Part shown: positions 1 to 7,723 of the stretch, piece by piece | Layout: each line of letters begins with the position of its first letter | Position numbering within the stretch: the stretch's first letter is position 1 | Origin: Endomicrobiaceae bacterium | Lineage (GTDB): Bacteria; Elusimicrobiota; Endomicrobiia; Endomicrobiales; Endomicrobiaceae | Direction of reading: 5' to 3' | Assembly (NCBI GenBank): GCA_028690485.1 | Contig: JAQVBD010000007.1 | Span: 1 to 54,071, forward strand | DNA length: 54,071 bases | Translations under genes and position numbers: made by a program | Notes under the pieces: model-generated | Seen by the model: the letters and a program-made list of their open reading frames with translations, nothing else | Told to the model about the DNA's origin: nothing | Databases searched by the model: none

Positions 1-2
1 AT

Positions 3-647
3 ATGAAAAAAATATATTTGTTATTAGTATGTTTAATATTTATTATTTCTTGTAGTTCTGATAAATCAGTTGTTGTTAAAGAAGAACAACATTCTGGAAA
101 AGTAGAACAAGAAACTAAAAAATTGGAGAAAAAAACGATGAAAGCTGTAATTGAAACGTCTATGGGAAACATTGAAATTGAATTATTTGCAGATAAGGCA
201 CCTATAACTGTTGCCAATTTTGTTGGTTTAGCAGAAGGAACCAAAGAATTTACAGATTTAAAAACAGGGAAAAAAGTAAAAAGAAATTTCTATGAAGGAC
301 TTACTTTTCATAGAGTAATACCTGATTTTATGATTCAAGGTGGTTGTCCTCTTGGAACAGGGACAGGTGGACCAGGATATCAATTTGAAGATGAAACTAA
401 TAATGGTTTGAAATTCAATAAGCCTGGTATTCTTGCAATGGCAAATGCAGGTCCTAATACTAATGGTTCACAATTTTTTATAACTGAAGTTTCTACACCA
501 TGGTTAAATGGTCATCATACAATTTTTGGACAAGTTGTAAGTAATGATGATTTGCAGCTTGTCAAAAAGATATCTCATGTTGAATGTGATTTATCAAATG
601 CCCCTGTAGAACCAATTATTATAAATAAAATTACAATAGAAAAATGA
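3..647 (+). CDS. Cyclophilin-type peptidyl-prolyl isomerase, lipoprotein
   Basis: Catalyses cis-trans isomerisation of peptidyl-proline bonds, probably as a folding helper attached to a membrane facing the periplasm. Residues 1-16 are a hydrophobic lipoprotein signal ending in a lipobox (IISC), so Cys17 would be lipidated. A charged Lys/Glu linker follows to about residue 46, then a cyclophilin domain (about 47-214) with the family motifs [13 protein letters not shown], containing the catalytic Arg, and NTNGSQFFI. The length fits an exported single-domain cyclophilin. The stop overlaps the next gene's start by 4 bases, so the two are probably cotranslated. The promoter lies outside the window. 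Family and lipidation are well supported; client proteins are unknown. Confidence 0.93.
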   Translation: MKKIYLLLVCLIFIISCSSDKSVVVKEEQHSGKVEQETKKLEKKTMKAVIETSMGNIEIELFADKAPITVANFVGLAEGTKEFTDLKTGKKVKRNFYEGLTFHRVIPDFMIQGGCPLGTGTGGPGYQFEDETNNGLKFNKPGILAMANAGPNTNGSQFFITEVSTPWLNGHHTIFGQVVSNDDLQLVKKISHVECDLSNAPVEPIIINKITIEK

Positions 648-1150
648 AAAAAATCGTGTTTGTAGTTGCACCAAAAGTTTTCAGAGATGAAGAATATATA
701 GAACCTAAAAACATGCTTGAAAAAGCAGGAATAAAGGTAGTTACAGCAAGTACTGTTGTGGGTGACATATATGGCAAAATAAAAATTAAAGCAAGAAGCG
801 AAATGCTGGTTACTGATATTTCTGTTAATGATTATGATGCGATATTTTTTGTTGGCGGCGGTGGTTCATCAATTTATTTTAATGATAAGTTTATTCATGA
901 ATTAGCAAGAGATTTTTATAAGTCTGATAAAGTTGTAAGTGCAATTTGTAGTGGTTCTGTGATTTTGGCTAATTCAGGAATATTAAAAGGCAAAAGAGCT
1001 ACAGTTTTTCCAGGTGATGCACAGGTTTTGATTGAAGGTGGAGCAAATTATACTGCTAAAGATGTTGAAATTGATGGAAATATTATAACAGGTAATGGGC
1101 CATTAGCTGCAAAAGTTTTTGCAGAACAGTTGATAAAAGCACTTAAATAA
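644..1150 (+). CDS. DJ-1/PfpI family protein
   Basis: A 168-residue single-domain member of the DJ-1/PfpI superfamily, a class I glutamine amidotransferase-like fold. The nucleophile elbow is visible as AICSGS with Cys102. The residue after the Cys is Ser rather than the His found in the PfpI proteases, so protease activity is not expected; a deglycase, chaperone or stress role is possible. An acidic DEEYIEP segment near residues 15-21 and a GGGG stretch near 71-74 fit the DJ-1 active-site surroundings. It overlaps the cyclophilin gene by 4 bases, suggesting a two-gene protein-quality operon. It ends just before a strong hairpin. Family is confident, reaction is not. Confidence 0.88.
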   Translation: MKKIVFVVAPKVFRDEEYIEPKNMLEKAGIKVVTASTVVGDIYGKIKIKARSEMLVTDISVNDYDAIFFVGGGGSSIYFNDKFIHELARDFYKSDKVVSAICSGSVILANSGILKGKRATVFPGDAQVLIEGGANYTAKDVEIDGNIITGNGPLAAKVFAEQLIKALK

Positions 1151-1170
1151 TAAAAATTAATGATAAATTA

Positions 1171-1214
1171 AAAAAAGTCACAATCATATTAATATTTTGA
1201 TTGTGACTTTTTTT
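1171..1214. terminator. Bidirectional rho-independent terminator
   Basis: A perfect 16-bp inverted repeat (1171-1186 paired with 1199-1214) encloses a 12-base A/T loop. The arms begin with six A and end with six T, so the hairpin has a U-tract on either strand. It sits between the convergent ends of the DJ-1-like gene (+) and the ComF-like gene (-) and can serve both. Confidence 0.88.
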
Positions 1215-1224
1215 ATATGAATTT

Positions 1225-1746
1225 TCAATAATTTTGTAATATTAAAATTGCAATTGAAACATTTTGAATGTTGTTAATTGAGAAGGTTTTAATAATTTCT
1301 TGTAAAGTTGCACCTGAAGATAATACATCATCGACAATACAAACCCTTAAATTATTATTTAAATTAATTTTAAAAGCAGAATCTATTTCTTGTAGTCTTT
1401 CTTCTTGAGATAATGTTTTTAGTTTTTTAGTTTTTTTTATTTTTATTATGGCATTGTTTCTATAAGGTATATTTAATTCTTTTGAAAGTGTTTGAGCCAA
1501 TATTTTAGAATAATCAATTTCATTTGATTCATCTATAAATTTTGGGACACTTACAAAAATGTCAATATTGCTTTTTGATTGTTTAATCTTTTCTGCTAAT
1601 GAAAGAGATAGTTTATTAAATATTTTCATGTCTGATTTTATTTCTTTCATAAAAGAGCAGAATGTTTTGTTTTTATCATCGAAAGATTGAGCATAAAATA
1701 AATCTTTTATAGATGGAAAAGAGTTGTTAATGTTATCAATATTCAT
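1225..1746 (-). CDS. ComF-like phosphoribosyltransferase
   Basis: A 173-residue protein with the type I phosphoribosyltransferase PRPP-binding loop (CIVDDVLSSGAT) near residues 135-147. Before it comes a basic Lys-Thr-Lys-Lys segment leading to QEERLQEIDSAFKI, the arrangement seen in ComF-family proteins. The N-terminal zinc-ribbon cysteines of full-length ComF are absent, so this is a short, domain-only version. ComF proteins are linked to DNA uptake in competent bacteria, but their reaction is not established. It overlaps the end of rmlD by 11 bases as the last gene of the rhamnose operon and has no obvious functional tie to dTDP-rhamnose synthesis. A generic PRTase is the alternative. Confidence 0.75.
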   Translation of the reverse strand: MNIDNINNSFPSIKDLFYAQSFDDKNKTFCSFMKEIKSDMKIFNKLSLSLAEKIKQSKSNIDIFVSVPKFIDESNEIDYSKILAQTLSKELNIPYRNNAIIKIKKTKKLKTLSQEERLQEIDSAFKINLNNNLRVCIVDDVLSSGATLQEIIKTFSINNIQNVSIAILILQNY

Positions 1747-2587
1747 TTTGTTTTACCATTGCTGAAAAAAGTTTTAATGATTCTCTCCAATCAGGAATAT
1801 TAATATTTAATTCTTTTGATATTTTTTTATTTGCCATAGCTGTATAAAGAGGCCTTTTAACTTGTGATGGGAATGTTGACATAGGAACAGGTACTATTTC
1901 ATTGCTGAAATTCATTAAGCGAGCATATTCAAGAGCAAGTTCATATCTGGAAGCTTTAGATGAATTTGTTAAATGATATAACCCATTTAAGTTATTGTCT
2001 AATGCAATTAAAATATATTTTACTATATCAAATGTAAAACAAGGAACTGATATTTCATCATCTGAAACTTTTATAGTGTTATGTTCTTTTACCCAATTTG
2101 ACAGTTTGTAAAGGAAATTTTGTTGACCATTACCAATAACCCAACTTAGCCTGCATACTAAACTATTAGAATATTTTAATGCTTCTTCTTCTCCTGCTAG
2201 TTTAGTTTTTCCGTATTCATTTAATGGGTTTGGAATATCGCTTTCAGTATAAAAATCATTTTTTTTGCCATCAAATACATAATCTGTACTAAAGTGTATA
2301 AATTTAGCATTTATTCTTTTTGTTTCTTCAGTAAGATAAGATACAGATGTTTTGTTTATTAAGTATGCGGTTGTTGGATCTTGTTCTGCTTTTTCAACAT
2401 TTGTATAAGCTGCACAATTTATAATAAAATTAGGTTTATATTCAGTAAATATATTCGCAATTTTTGATTGATTTGTTATATCTAATTCTTGTTCAGTTGG
2501 TGCAAGATAGTCAATAGAATCCTTATTAAAAGTATTAATAAATGCTTTTGCAAGTTGACCGGAACTACCTGTTATAAGAAATTTCAT
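1736..2587 (-). CDS. rmlD: dTDP-4-dehydrorhamnose reductase
   Basis: Last step of dTDP-L-rhamnose synthesis: NAD(P)H reduction of dTDP-4-keto-L-rhamnose in the cytosol. The 283-residue extended SDR starts with the nucleotide-binding motif GSSGQLAKA. It has the family sequence NCAAYTNVEKAE, the catalytic segment HFSTDYVFDG and the YGKTKLAGE motif carrying the Tyr-x3-Lys pair. Length is typical. It overlaps the upstream rmlC by 4 bases and the downstream ComF-like gene by 11. rmlA is far away at the right end of the window, and rmlB is not in the window, so the pathway genes are dispersed. Confidence 0.94.
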   Translation of the reverse strand: MKFLITGSSGQLAKAFINTFNKDSIDYLAPTEQELDITNQSKIANIFTEYKPNFIINCAAYTNVEKAEQDPTTAYLINKTSVSYLTEETKRINAKFIHFSTDYVFDGKKNDFYTESDIPNPLNEYGKTKLAGEEEALKYSNSLVCRLSWVIGNGQQNFLYKLSNWVKEHNTIKVSDDEISVPCFTFDIVKYILIALDNNLNGLYHLTNSSKASRYELALEYARLMNFSNEIVPVPMSTFPSQVKRPLYTAMANKKISKELNINIPDWRESLKLFSAMVKQNEY

Positions 2588-3162
2588 TTAAATACCTTAT
2601 CTATAATTTTATATTCAAAATTGTGTTCAGCATCTTCAAATGATGGATAAATTGAATCTTTTGAAGAAAGTATTGGCTTTTCCGTATGCCATTTAATATT
2701 TAAAAAGGGATCATTGTATAAAATACCTCGTTCATATTCAGGAGCATATATATTTGAACAATAATATTCAAAATCTACCGTATCAGACAAAACTTCAAAT
2801 CCATGTGCAAAACCTTCCGGAATAAATAACATATTTTTATCATTCGGACTTAAAATTGCTCCAACCCATTTACCAAAAGTTTGTGAGCCTATTCTTAAAT
2901 CAACAGCAACATCATATATTGCTCCGGAAATCACTCTAACTAATTTTGCCTGTACAAAAGGGGATAATTGATAATGCAATCCTCTTAGGACTCCTTTTGA
3001 AGAGTGGGAAAAATTTATTTGTTTTATATTTAAATTAATTCCAAAATTAGTAAAATCAGGCACTTTAAATGCTTCTTCAAAAAAACCTCGTTCATCTTTA
3101 AACTTTATAGCTTCTATTTGAATAACATCTTTAATTGCCAATCTATTAAATTTAAATGGCAT
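2584..3162 (-). CDS. rmlC: dTDP-4-dehydrorhamnose 3,5-epimerase
   Basis: Epimerises dTDP-4-keto-6-deoxyglucose at C3 and C5. This cupin-fold protein shows the family motifs DERGFFEEAF, the catalytic-His segment RGLHYQ, and FIPEGFAHGFEVL. A longer reading from 3225 is possible, but the ATG at 3162 is preferred: GGAG lies 6 bases upstream, and the resulting 192 residues start (MPFKFNRL) as the family usually does. The ATG at 3165 is a near-equal alternative. The gene overlaps the end of the upstream exported-protein gene by 11 bases and the start of rmlD by 4, so it is translated within the same operon. Confidence 0.93.
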   Translation of the reverse strand: MPFKFNRLAIKDVIQIEAIKFKDERGFFEEAFKVPDFTNFGINLNIKQINFSHSSKGVLRGLHYQLSPFVQAKLVRVISGAIYDVAVDLRIGSQTFGKWVGAILSPNDKNMLFIPEGFAHGFEVLSDTVDFEYYCSNIYAPEYERGILYNDPFLNIKWHTEKPILSSKDSIYPSFEDAEHNFEYKIIDKVFK

Positions 3163-3667
3163 CATTTTCTCCTTTATATTTATATATAAAAGCTTCACCT
3201 TCATATAATTCAAAATTATTACCATTTGTATCCATAGAGATAGTTCCCATTAAAACTTTTAATGTTATTGTTGAATCAACATATTTAAAAGATATCTTTG
3301 CATCAGGTGAAAGTTCAGCTTTTGTAACTTTATCAAAAGCAATAGATATTGGTCCATTATTAGAATTTTCAACTTTTGCAATTACAAGTTCTTGCGTTAT
3401 TGGACTTTTAGCTACAAAAATACCTTGTCTGTTTTTTAAAATAATATCAACACAATAAAATGACATAATAACCATACCATAAGCAAATATTTTTGAAGCA
3501 TATTGTATTTCAGGTATTTCATCAATATTTGTATATGTTTTTTTATCACCATCCGGAGATATAATCTCAATACCTTTTGTTAAATATCGTGCATACAGTG
3601 GAATTTCTGCATAAGTCATAGAAATTGTTAATATAAAAATCAATAAATAAGTTGTAAATTTTTTCAT
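3152..3667 (-). CDS. Exported protein of unknown function
   Basis: I do not recognise this 171-residue protein. It has a clear signal peptide (residues 1-20, ending TYA before EIPLYARYL) and no membrane segment strong enough to be certain after it, although 41-56 is fairly hydrophobic. The rest is rich in alternating beta-type residues and Gly/Asn turns. The final 35 residues (TLKVLMGTISM to EGEAFIYK) vaguely recall the FecR-type 'G-x-V ... L-x-E-G-E' beta pattern, which is not enough for a call. It lies 9 bases after the phosphorylase stop, with AGAGGA before its ATG, and overlaps rmlC, so it belongs to this operon and may act in envelope glycan assembly. Confidence 0.7.
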   Translation of the reverse strand: MKKFTTYLLIFILTISMTYAEIPLYARYLTKGIEIISPDGDKKTYTNIDEIPEIQYASKIFAYGMVIMSFYCVDIILKNRQGIFVAKSPITQELVIAKVENSNNGPISIAFDKVTKAELSPDAKISFKYVDSTITLKVLMGTISMDTNGNNFELYEGEAFIYKYKGENDAI

Positions 3668-3676
3668 TAAGTCCTC

Positions 3677-6343
3677 TTAACCTAAAGTAACATCAATATT
3701 ATGATTTCCTGATTTAAAAGGAGTAACAATATTTCCTTCAATTTGCTTACCATCAACTAAAATTATTTTTGCAGATGTATTCTTTTTTAAAGAAGGATTT
3801 GCAAATTTTATATTATAAATAGCATTTCTGAAATTGATTTTTAAATAACATTCTTTAAAATCTTTTGTTGCCGGTAACTTAGGATCGATTGATAAACCTT
3901 CTAATACTCCTTTAACACCAAAAAAGAAATTTTGGAATACATATCTTGTCCATGCACAAGACCCGGTAAGAACAGGATATTCGCCTCTTCCTGCAATATT
4001 TGGATTATCCGATGAAACATAATATTCAGGTATCCAAGGACCTGTTCTTATAATTTCATGTTCGTGTGATAACGGGTTAATTCCTGAAAATACTTTATAT
4101 GCATCGTCCGGCATTCCTCTTTTTATTAATGCCCAAACAAAAAATAAATTTGCATGAGAAAAAAGAGCATTATTTTCTTTTGTTCCGGGAGCAAAACCTG
4201 TTATTCTTCCAATAGTTTTATCAAATTTTGTATAAGCAGGATAATTTAATTTTAATGCTCCAACTTTTTTATCAAGTAAATATTTAAAAACAGAATCTAT
4301 TACTTTGTCTGAAACATTAATTTTATCAGCACCACCAGAAACTAATGACCATGTTTGAGGCATTAACATCATCATAAAGTCATCTGATGTAGGATTTTTT
4401 TTATTTAATGCATTTTTCTTAAATATGGTATCAACTGGGTTTCCATTTGCAAAAATATAGCCTGAATAATAATTACCATTCCATGCTTTTTTATTTGTAT
4501 TATCAATTATCAGCTGTGCTTTGATGCGTAAGTCTTTAAGTATTTTTTCTATTTTTACTTTGACTTTTTTACCGGAGATGGTATCGTTTATTGTGTTTAG
4601 ATATTTTGTGAGAGTTTTAGTTCTAATATCACTTGATATATCTTTTGCTGAACTATTCCAATTTTCAATAAGTAAAGATAATTCTTCAAAAATTTCAACT
4701 TCTTTTATTTGTAATTGATTTGCAATTTTTTCTAATAAATCAGCAACTTCATTACAGTTTTGTGCAAGTGCAAAAGAAAAAGTTACATTTTCACCTCTTA
4801 CTTGGTCAACAGCATCATTCCAGTCAGCTCTTTTCTGTTTTAATAAATTATTTTTTCCAACATCATAAAACATTGTCATTATTTGAACAAGCAAATGTTC
4901 TAATACAGTTCCGGAATATTCTTTTTTATTAACAGTTCTTTGATTTTCTATATAACCTTTTGTCCATTTTTCATTTTTAGATTCACCTCTGTTTTGATAA
5001 CAGTCTTTGAAATAACCAATTCCTTCTTTAAATAAAAATTTTGGGTCACCTAAGAAATTAATTAATATCATCACTGTTTGTGCTGTCCAATATGGATGGT
5101 CACACCACAAACCATTAACTTCATCACTGCCGAATTCTTTTGTTCTTGCAAAAAATCTAGTAGCATTAGTGCCGTCAAGTCTGATACCTTCCAATGTTTT
5201 TATTGTTCTTTCTTCCAATCCTTTTGGGTCTATAACTGTTGCAGCCATCATATCTTGCCAGAAATCTCTCCAGCCTGCAAAGTCTGAACCGTAATCTGTT
5301 TGAGGATGAGCAGTATTTCCAAACCAATATCTCATTGATAGTTGATAACACCACCAAGTGTTCCATAAATTGTCAAAATCTTGATTAGCTGTTGTCATTC
5401 TAACTCTGTCTGTTCTTTCTGCCCAATATTTATTTAAATTATCAAAAGCTTTAACTGTATTTTTATATGAATATTTTTTAATTAATTTTTTTGCATCAAT
5501 ACTACCATTAAATACTATACCGTTTATAACAACAAAACTTACTGTTTTCCCTGCCGGAATATTTATTTTTTTAAATTCTATTGCTCCAACAGCTTCTTTG
5601 CCATAGCATTGTTTTTTTGGTTCAAGATTATTTAATATAGCATCAGGTTTTAACCACATTCCATTAGGTCCGAGAAAGGTTTCTCTGTCAGAATAAAATC
5701 TTGTTCCTTTTTTACCTGTTTGTGTTTCTGCACTCATAAAATAACATATATTGCTTGGATCAGTAAGCCCTTCTACCCATTCCAAACCAGGTAAAATTTC
5801 TATATCTTTATCAATTTTGCTTTTATTATACAGTCTAACAACATCTCTATGGTATTCCACATAAGCTCTACTGCCGCCATAGATAGGAACTGTAGGAATA
5901 AAATCAATTTCTTTAGTTTTATTAGAATTATTAGTGATATCAACTATCCATAACTCAGCCATTTCTTCTAATGGGACAAAAATAGTTGTTGAAACCTTTA
6001 ACTGCATTTTTTTTGATGAACCAGAAAATTTTACATATCCTAAACCCATTTCATATTTCGGATTTATTGTTTCAGTATTGGTTAAGTCATAATTATTCAC
6101 TAACCAAGTTTCTTTACCTTCTCTAATCCATATAAATCTTGCATTCCCTTTAGGAAAATTTGGGCCATCAAATTCTCCAAACATTCTTGTATAGTCAAAT
6201 CCGCTGTAACCTCTTAAAAAATTATCACAAATAGAAAAATATTTTGGGCAATTTGCTAGCATGTGTACTAAAGGTTGTTTCAATAATCTAGAATTTTCAA
6301 CTACACATTGTCCTTTCTCATCATAAGACCAAATCTTGTTCAT
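3677..6343 (-). CDS. GH94-like glycoside phosphorylase
   Basis: A large (888-residue) cytosolic protein resembling the GH94/cellobiose-phosphorylase group, which splits beta-glucosidic bonds with phosphate to release alpha-glucose 1-phosphate. Visible are an N-terminal beta-sandwich region (to about 290), then an alpha/alpha-barrel with GWRDFWQD at about 357-364 and RADWNDAVD, whose first Asp (about 507) matches the GH94 general acid. No signal peptide. I chose the ATG at 6343, which has GGAG 9 bases upstream. The upstream TTG at 6409 lies inside the -35 of the promoter. A helical stretch of about 100 residues after the DWND motif makes it longer than classic cellobiose phosphorylases, so GH149 or another relative is possible. 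The glucose 1-phosphate could feed dTDP-rhamnose synthesis by the following rml genes. Confidence 0.8.
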   Translation of the reverse strand: MNKIWSYDEKGQCVVENSRLLKQPLVHMLANCPKYFSICDNFLRGYSGFDYTRMFGEFDGPNFPKGNARFIWIREGKETWLVNNYDLTNTETINPKYEMGLGYVKFSGSSKKMQLKVSTTIFVPLEEMAELWIVDITNNSNKTKEIDFIPTVPIYGGSRAYVEYHRDVVRLYNKSKIDKDIEILPGLEWVEGLTDPSNICYFMSAETQTGKKGTRFYSDRETFLGPNGMWLKPDAILNNLEPKKQCYGKEAVGAIEFKKINIPAGKTVSFVVINGIVFNGSIDAKKLIKKYSYKNTVKAFDNLNKYWAERTDRVRMTTANQDFDNLWNTWWCYQLSMRYWFGNTAHPQTDYGSDFAGWRDFWQDMMAATVIDPKGLEERTIKTLEGIRLDGTNATRFFARTKEFGSDEVNGLWCDHPYWTAQTVMILINFLGDPKFLFKEGIGYFKDCYQNRGESKNEKWTKGYIENQRTVNKKEYSGTVLEHLLVQIMTMFYDVGKNNLLKQKRADWNDAVDQVRGENVTFSFALAQNCNEVADLLEKIANQLQIKEVEIFEELSLLIENWNSSAKDISSDIRTKTLTKYLNTINDTISGKKVKVKIEKILKDLRIKAQLIIDNTNKKAWNGNYYSGYIFANGNPVDTIFKKNALNKKNPTSDDFMMMLMPQTWSLVSGGADKINVSDKVIDSVFKYLLDKKVGALKLNYPAYTKFDKTIGRITGFAPGTKENNALFSHANLFFVWALIKRGMPDDAYKVFSGINPLSHEHEIIRTGPWIPEYYVSSDNPNIAGRGEYPVLTGSCAWTRYVFQNFFFGVKGVLEGLSIDPKLPATKDFKECYLKINFRNAIYNIKFANPSLKKNTSAKIILVDGKQIEGNIVTPFKSGNHNIDVTLG

Positions 6344-6380
6344 TTTATAAATCTCCGAAGTTTTTTTAGTTAACTCGCTG

Positions 6381-6409
6381 ATTATATGAAAATATACTTC
6401 ATTTGACAA
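6381..6409 (-). promoter_or_regulatory. Sigma70-type promoter of the phosphorylase-rml operon
   Basis: On the minus strand TTGTCA (6409-6404) and a perfect TATAAT (6386-6381) are separated by 17 bases. Transcription would begin near 6374, giving a leader of about 30 bases before the ATG at 6343. This explains away the TTG at 6409 as a start codon. Confidence 0.75.
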
Positions 6410-6432
6410 GGCAGTATATTTTTTAGTTTAAT
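6403..6432 (+). promoter_or_regulatory. Putative promoter of dCMP deaminase, overlapping the divergent one
   Basis: A perfect -35 hexamer TTGACA (6403-6408) and a TTTAAT -10 (6427-6432) are 18 bases apart. The expected start point, about 6438-6441, falls on or just before the ATG at 6441, and no Shine-Dalgarno is seen, so the mRNA may be leaderless. The -35 occupies almost the same base pairs as the minus-strand -35. Confidence 0.5.
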
Positions 6433-6440
6433 TTCTAATA

Positions 6441-6935
6441 ATGAAACCAATAAATAATAGTTTATCAAGACCATCGTGGAATGAATATTTTATGAAGTTG
6501 GCATGGCTAGTTGCAGAAAGATCTACATGCAAAAGACATCATGTTGGTGCTGTAGTTGTCAGAGATAAAAGGATTTTAACAACAGGTTATAATGGTGCAG
6601 CTTCTGGAACTAAAGATTGTTTAGAATTAGATTGTTTAAGAAATCAAATGCAAATTCCTTCCGGTACAAGACATGAGATATGTAGAGCAATACATGCGGA
6701 GCAAAATGCGATAATTCAAGCCGGAACTCATGGCATAAATATTAAAGGTGCAACTATATACTGTACACATTCTCCATGTATATTATGTGCAAAAATGTTA
6801 ACAAATGCAGGTATATCAAAATTTTTTATGTGTATTGAATATCCGGATGATTCATACAAATCTCTTTTTAAAGAAGCTAAAATAGAATTTACATCTATTC
6901 AAATACCTGAATTAACTATAACTCAGAAAAAGTAA
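6441..6935 (+). CDS. Deoxycytidylate (dCMP) deaminase
   Basis: Zinc enzyme that deaminates dCMP to dUMP, feeding thymidylate synthesis. In 164 residues it has the family start RPSWNEYFMKLAWLVAERSTC, HAE at 85-87 (zinc His and catalytic Glu), and SPCILC with zinc ligands Cys113 and Cys116. The TGYNG motif near 48-52 supports dCMP rather than cytidine as substrate. It resembles the ComEB-type proteins. No ribosome-binding site precedes the ATG; the promoter is so close that a leaderless transcript is likely. It appears monocistronic because a hairpin overlaps its stop codon. A separate cytidine deaminase is encoded at 49731. Confidence 0.93.
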   Translation: MKPINNSLSRPSWNEYFMKLAWLVAERSTCKRHHVGAVVVRDKRILTTGYNGAASGTKDCLELDCLRNQMQIPSGTRHEICRAIHAEQNAIIQAGTHGINIKGATIYCTHSPCILCAKMLTNAGISKFFMCIEYPDDSYKSLFKEAKIEFTSIQIPELTITQKK

Positions 6936-6954
6936 TTATACATAATTACTTTTT
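6927..6954 (+). terminator. Terminator overlapping the dCMP deaminase stop codon
   Basis: A perfect 12-bp stem (6927-6938 with 6943-6954) has a 4-base loop. The stem ends in five T and includes the TAA stop codon at 6933-6935. It separates the deaminase from the next transcription unit. Confidence 0.78.
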
Positions 6955-7002
6955 CTAAATAATTCATAAAGTAATATATTAATGATATGCCAATACGTTG
7001 TA

Positions 7003-7031
7003 TTGATTTTATAGTTAAAAGTTTGTAAAAT
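7003..7031 (+). promoter_or_regulatory. Promoter upstream of the smc operon
   Basis: TTGATT (7003-7008) and TAAAAT (7026-7031) are separated by 17 bases in the 131-base gap after the deaminase terminator. The next start codon is at 7067, with GGAGAG upstream of it. Spacing is ideal and the hexamers are moderate. Confidence 0.5.
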
Positions 7032-7066
7032 CTAACTGTTAAATTTTAATTGGAGAGTGTCAAAAA

Positions 7067-7513
7067 ATGGTAACAAAAAAAATTAAAAAAAATGTAAAGA
7101 AAGAAAGTTCTGAAAAAGATTGTTTAAAGAAAAAAACTGCTTCTAAAAGTGCAAAATCAAAACCTACAACAGTGAAAAAAGTATCTGCTAAAAAAGTAGT
7201 TATGGTTACGAATGTTGCTGAAAAAGAAGTGTTAAATAATAATAGTAATGCTTATGTAATTATTGATCATCCTTTTGAAAATGAAATAATTTCCTGTAAT
7301 ACCTATGTTATAAGAATAGGTGCATCATTTGATGGATATGTAGAGATATCTTTTAATGATGGAGAATGGCAACCATGCAGATTTGCTTCAGGATATTGGT
7401 GGTTTGATTGGATGTATTTTAAAGCTGGTAATTGTAAAATTTCTGCAAGATTAGTTGCTAATGATGGGACTATAATAAAACTTTCAGATATCAGGAAATG
7501 TAAGGTTTCATAA
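7067..7513 (+). CDS. Protein of unknown function with Lys-rich N-terminus and beta domain
   Basis: Not assigned to a named family. Residues 1-50 are dense in Lys, Ser and Thr with little hydrophobicity, like a disordered nucleic-acid- or surface-binding tail; there is no signal peptide. Residues 62-148 look like one compact beta-sandwich: a Pro-Phe-x-x-x-x-Ile start, then VEISFNDGEWQPCR, GYWWFDW, and a KISARLVANDG strand pair. This pattern (body of variable strands, Trp-rich centre, 'G...ARL.D..G' end) resembles bacterial Ig-like repeats that bind carbohydrate or protein, which is an inference only. It is the first gene of the transcription unit that contains smc. Confidence 0.7.
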   Translation: MVTKKIKKNVKKESSEKDCLKKKTASKSAKSKPTTVKKVSAKKVVMVTNVAEKEVLNNNSNAYVIIDHPFENEIISCNTYVIRIGASFDGYVEISFNDGEWQPCRFASGYWWFDWMYFKAGNCKISARLVANDGTIIKLSDIRKCKVS

Positions 7514-7515
7514 TT

Positions 7516-7695
7516 GTGTCTAACAATAAGAACGAATCTATTTATCAAACTCTTGGTAGAGTTATATCTGTTGTTGTGGTAGCTTTTTCTATTTTTACAA
7601 TAATTTCGACTATAATCTTAAAAGATAAAAAAAATATATCTCTAGACAGATTAAGAAAAGCTTACGATGGGTTATCTCCTCAGGATTATCAATAG
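7516..7695 (+). CDS. Small single-pass membrane protein (59 aa)
   Basis: A 59-codon frame starts with GTG at 7516, two bases after the preceding stop. AAGG (7502-7505) lies 10 bases upstream as a ribosome-binding site. The product has a polar N-terminus (SNNKNESIYQTLGR), one strong membrane helix (about 16-35, VISVVVVAFSIFTIIS) and a basic tail with LDRLRKAYDGLSPQDYQ. The end, a hydrophilic helix and a Ser-Pro turn, looks like a genuine conserved tail. Its fit between two genes with a plausible start supports it being real. Function unknown; it may anchor a partner such as the neighbouring gene products. Confidence 0.6.
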   Translation: MSNNKNESIYQTLGRVISVVVVAFSIFTIISTIILKDKKNISLDRLRKAYDGLSPQDYQ

Positions 7696-7723
7696 ATAAA
7701 ATAATATCTTGGAATAAATAATA

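Noticed and set aside
3163-3225. N-terminal extension of rmlC to 3225
   Set aside because: Its sequence overlaps the upstream gene and adds residues absent from the family; GGAG is placed for 3162.
3156-3458. 100-codon plus-strand frame
   Set aside because: It is antisense to the exported-protein gene, which has a signal peptide, ribosome-binding site and operon position.
6344-6409. TTG start at 6409 for the phosphorylase
   Set aside because: The TTG belongs to the -35 TTGTCA of a strong promoter, and the ATG at 6343 has its own GGAG site and a family-like start.
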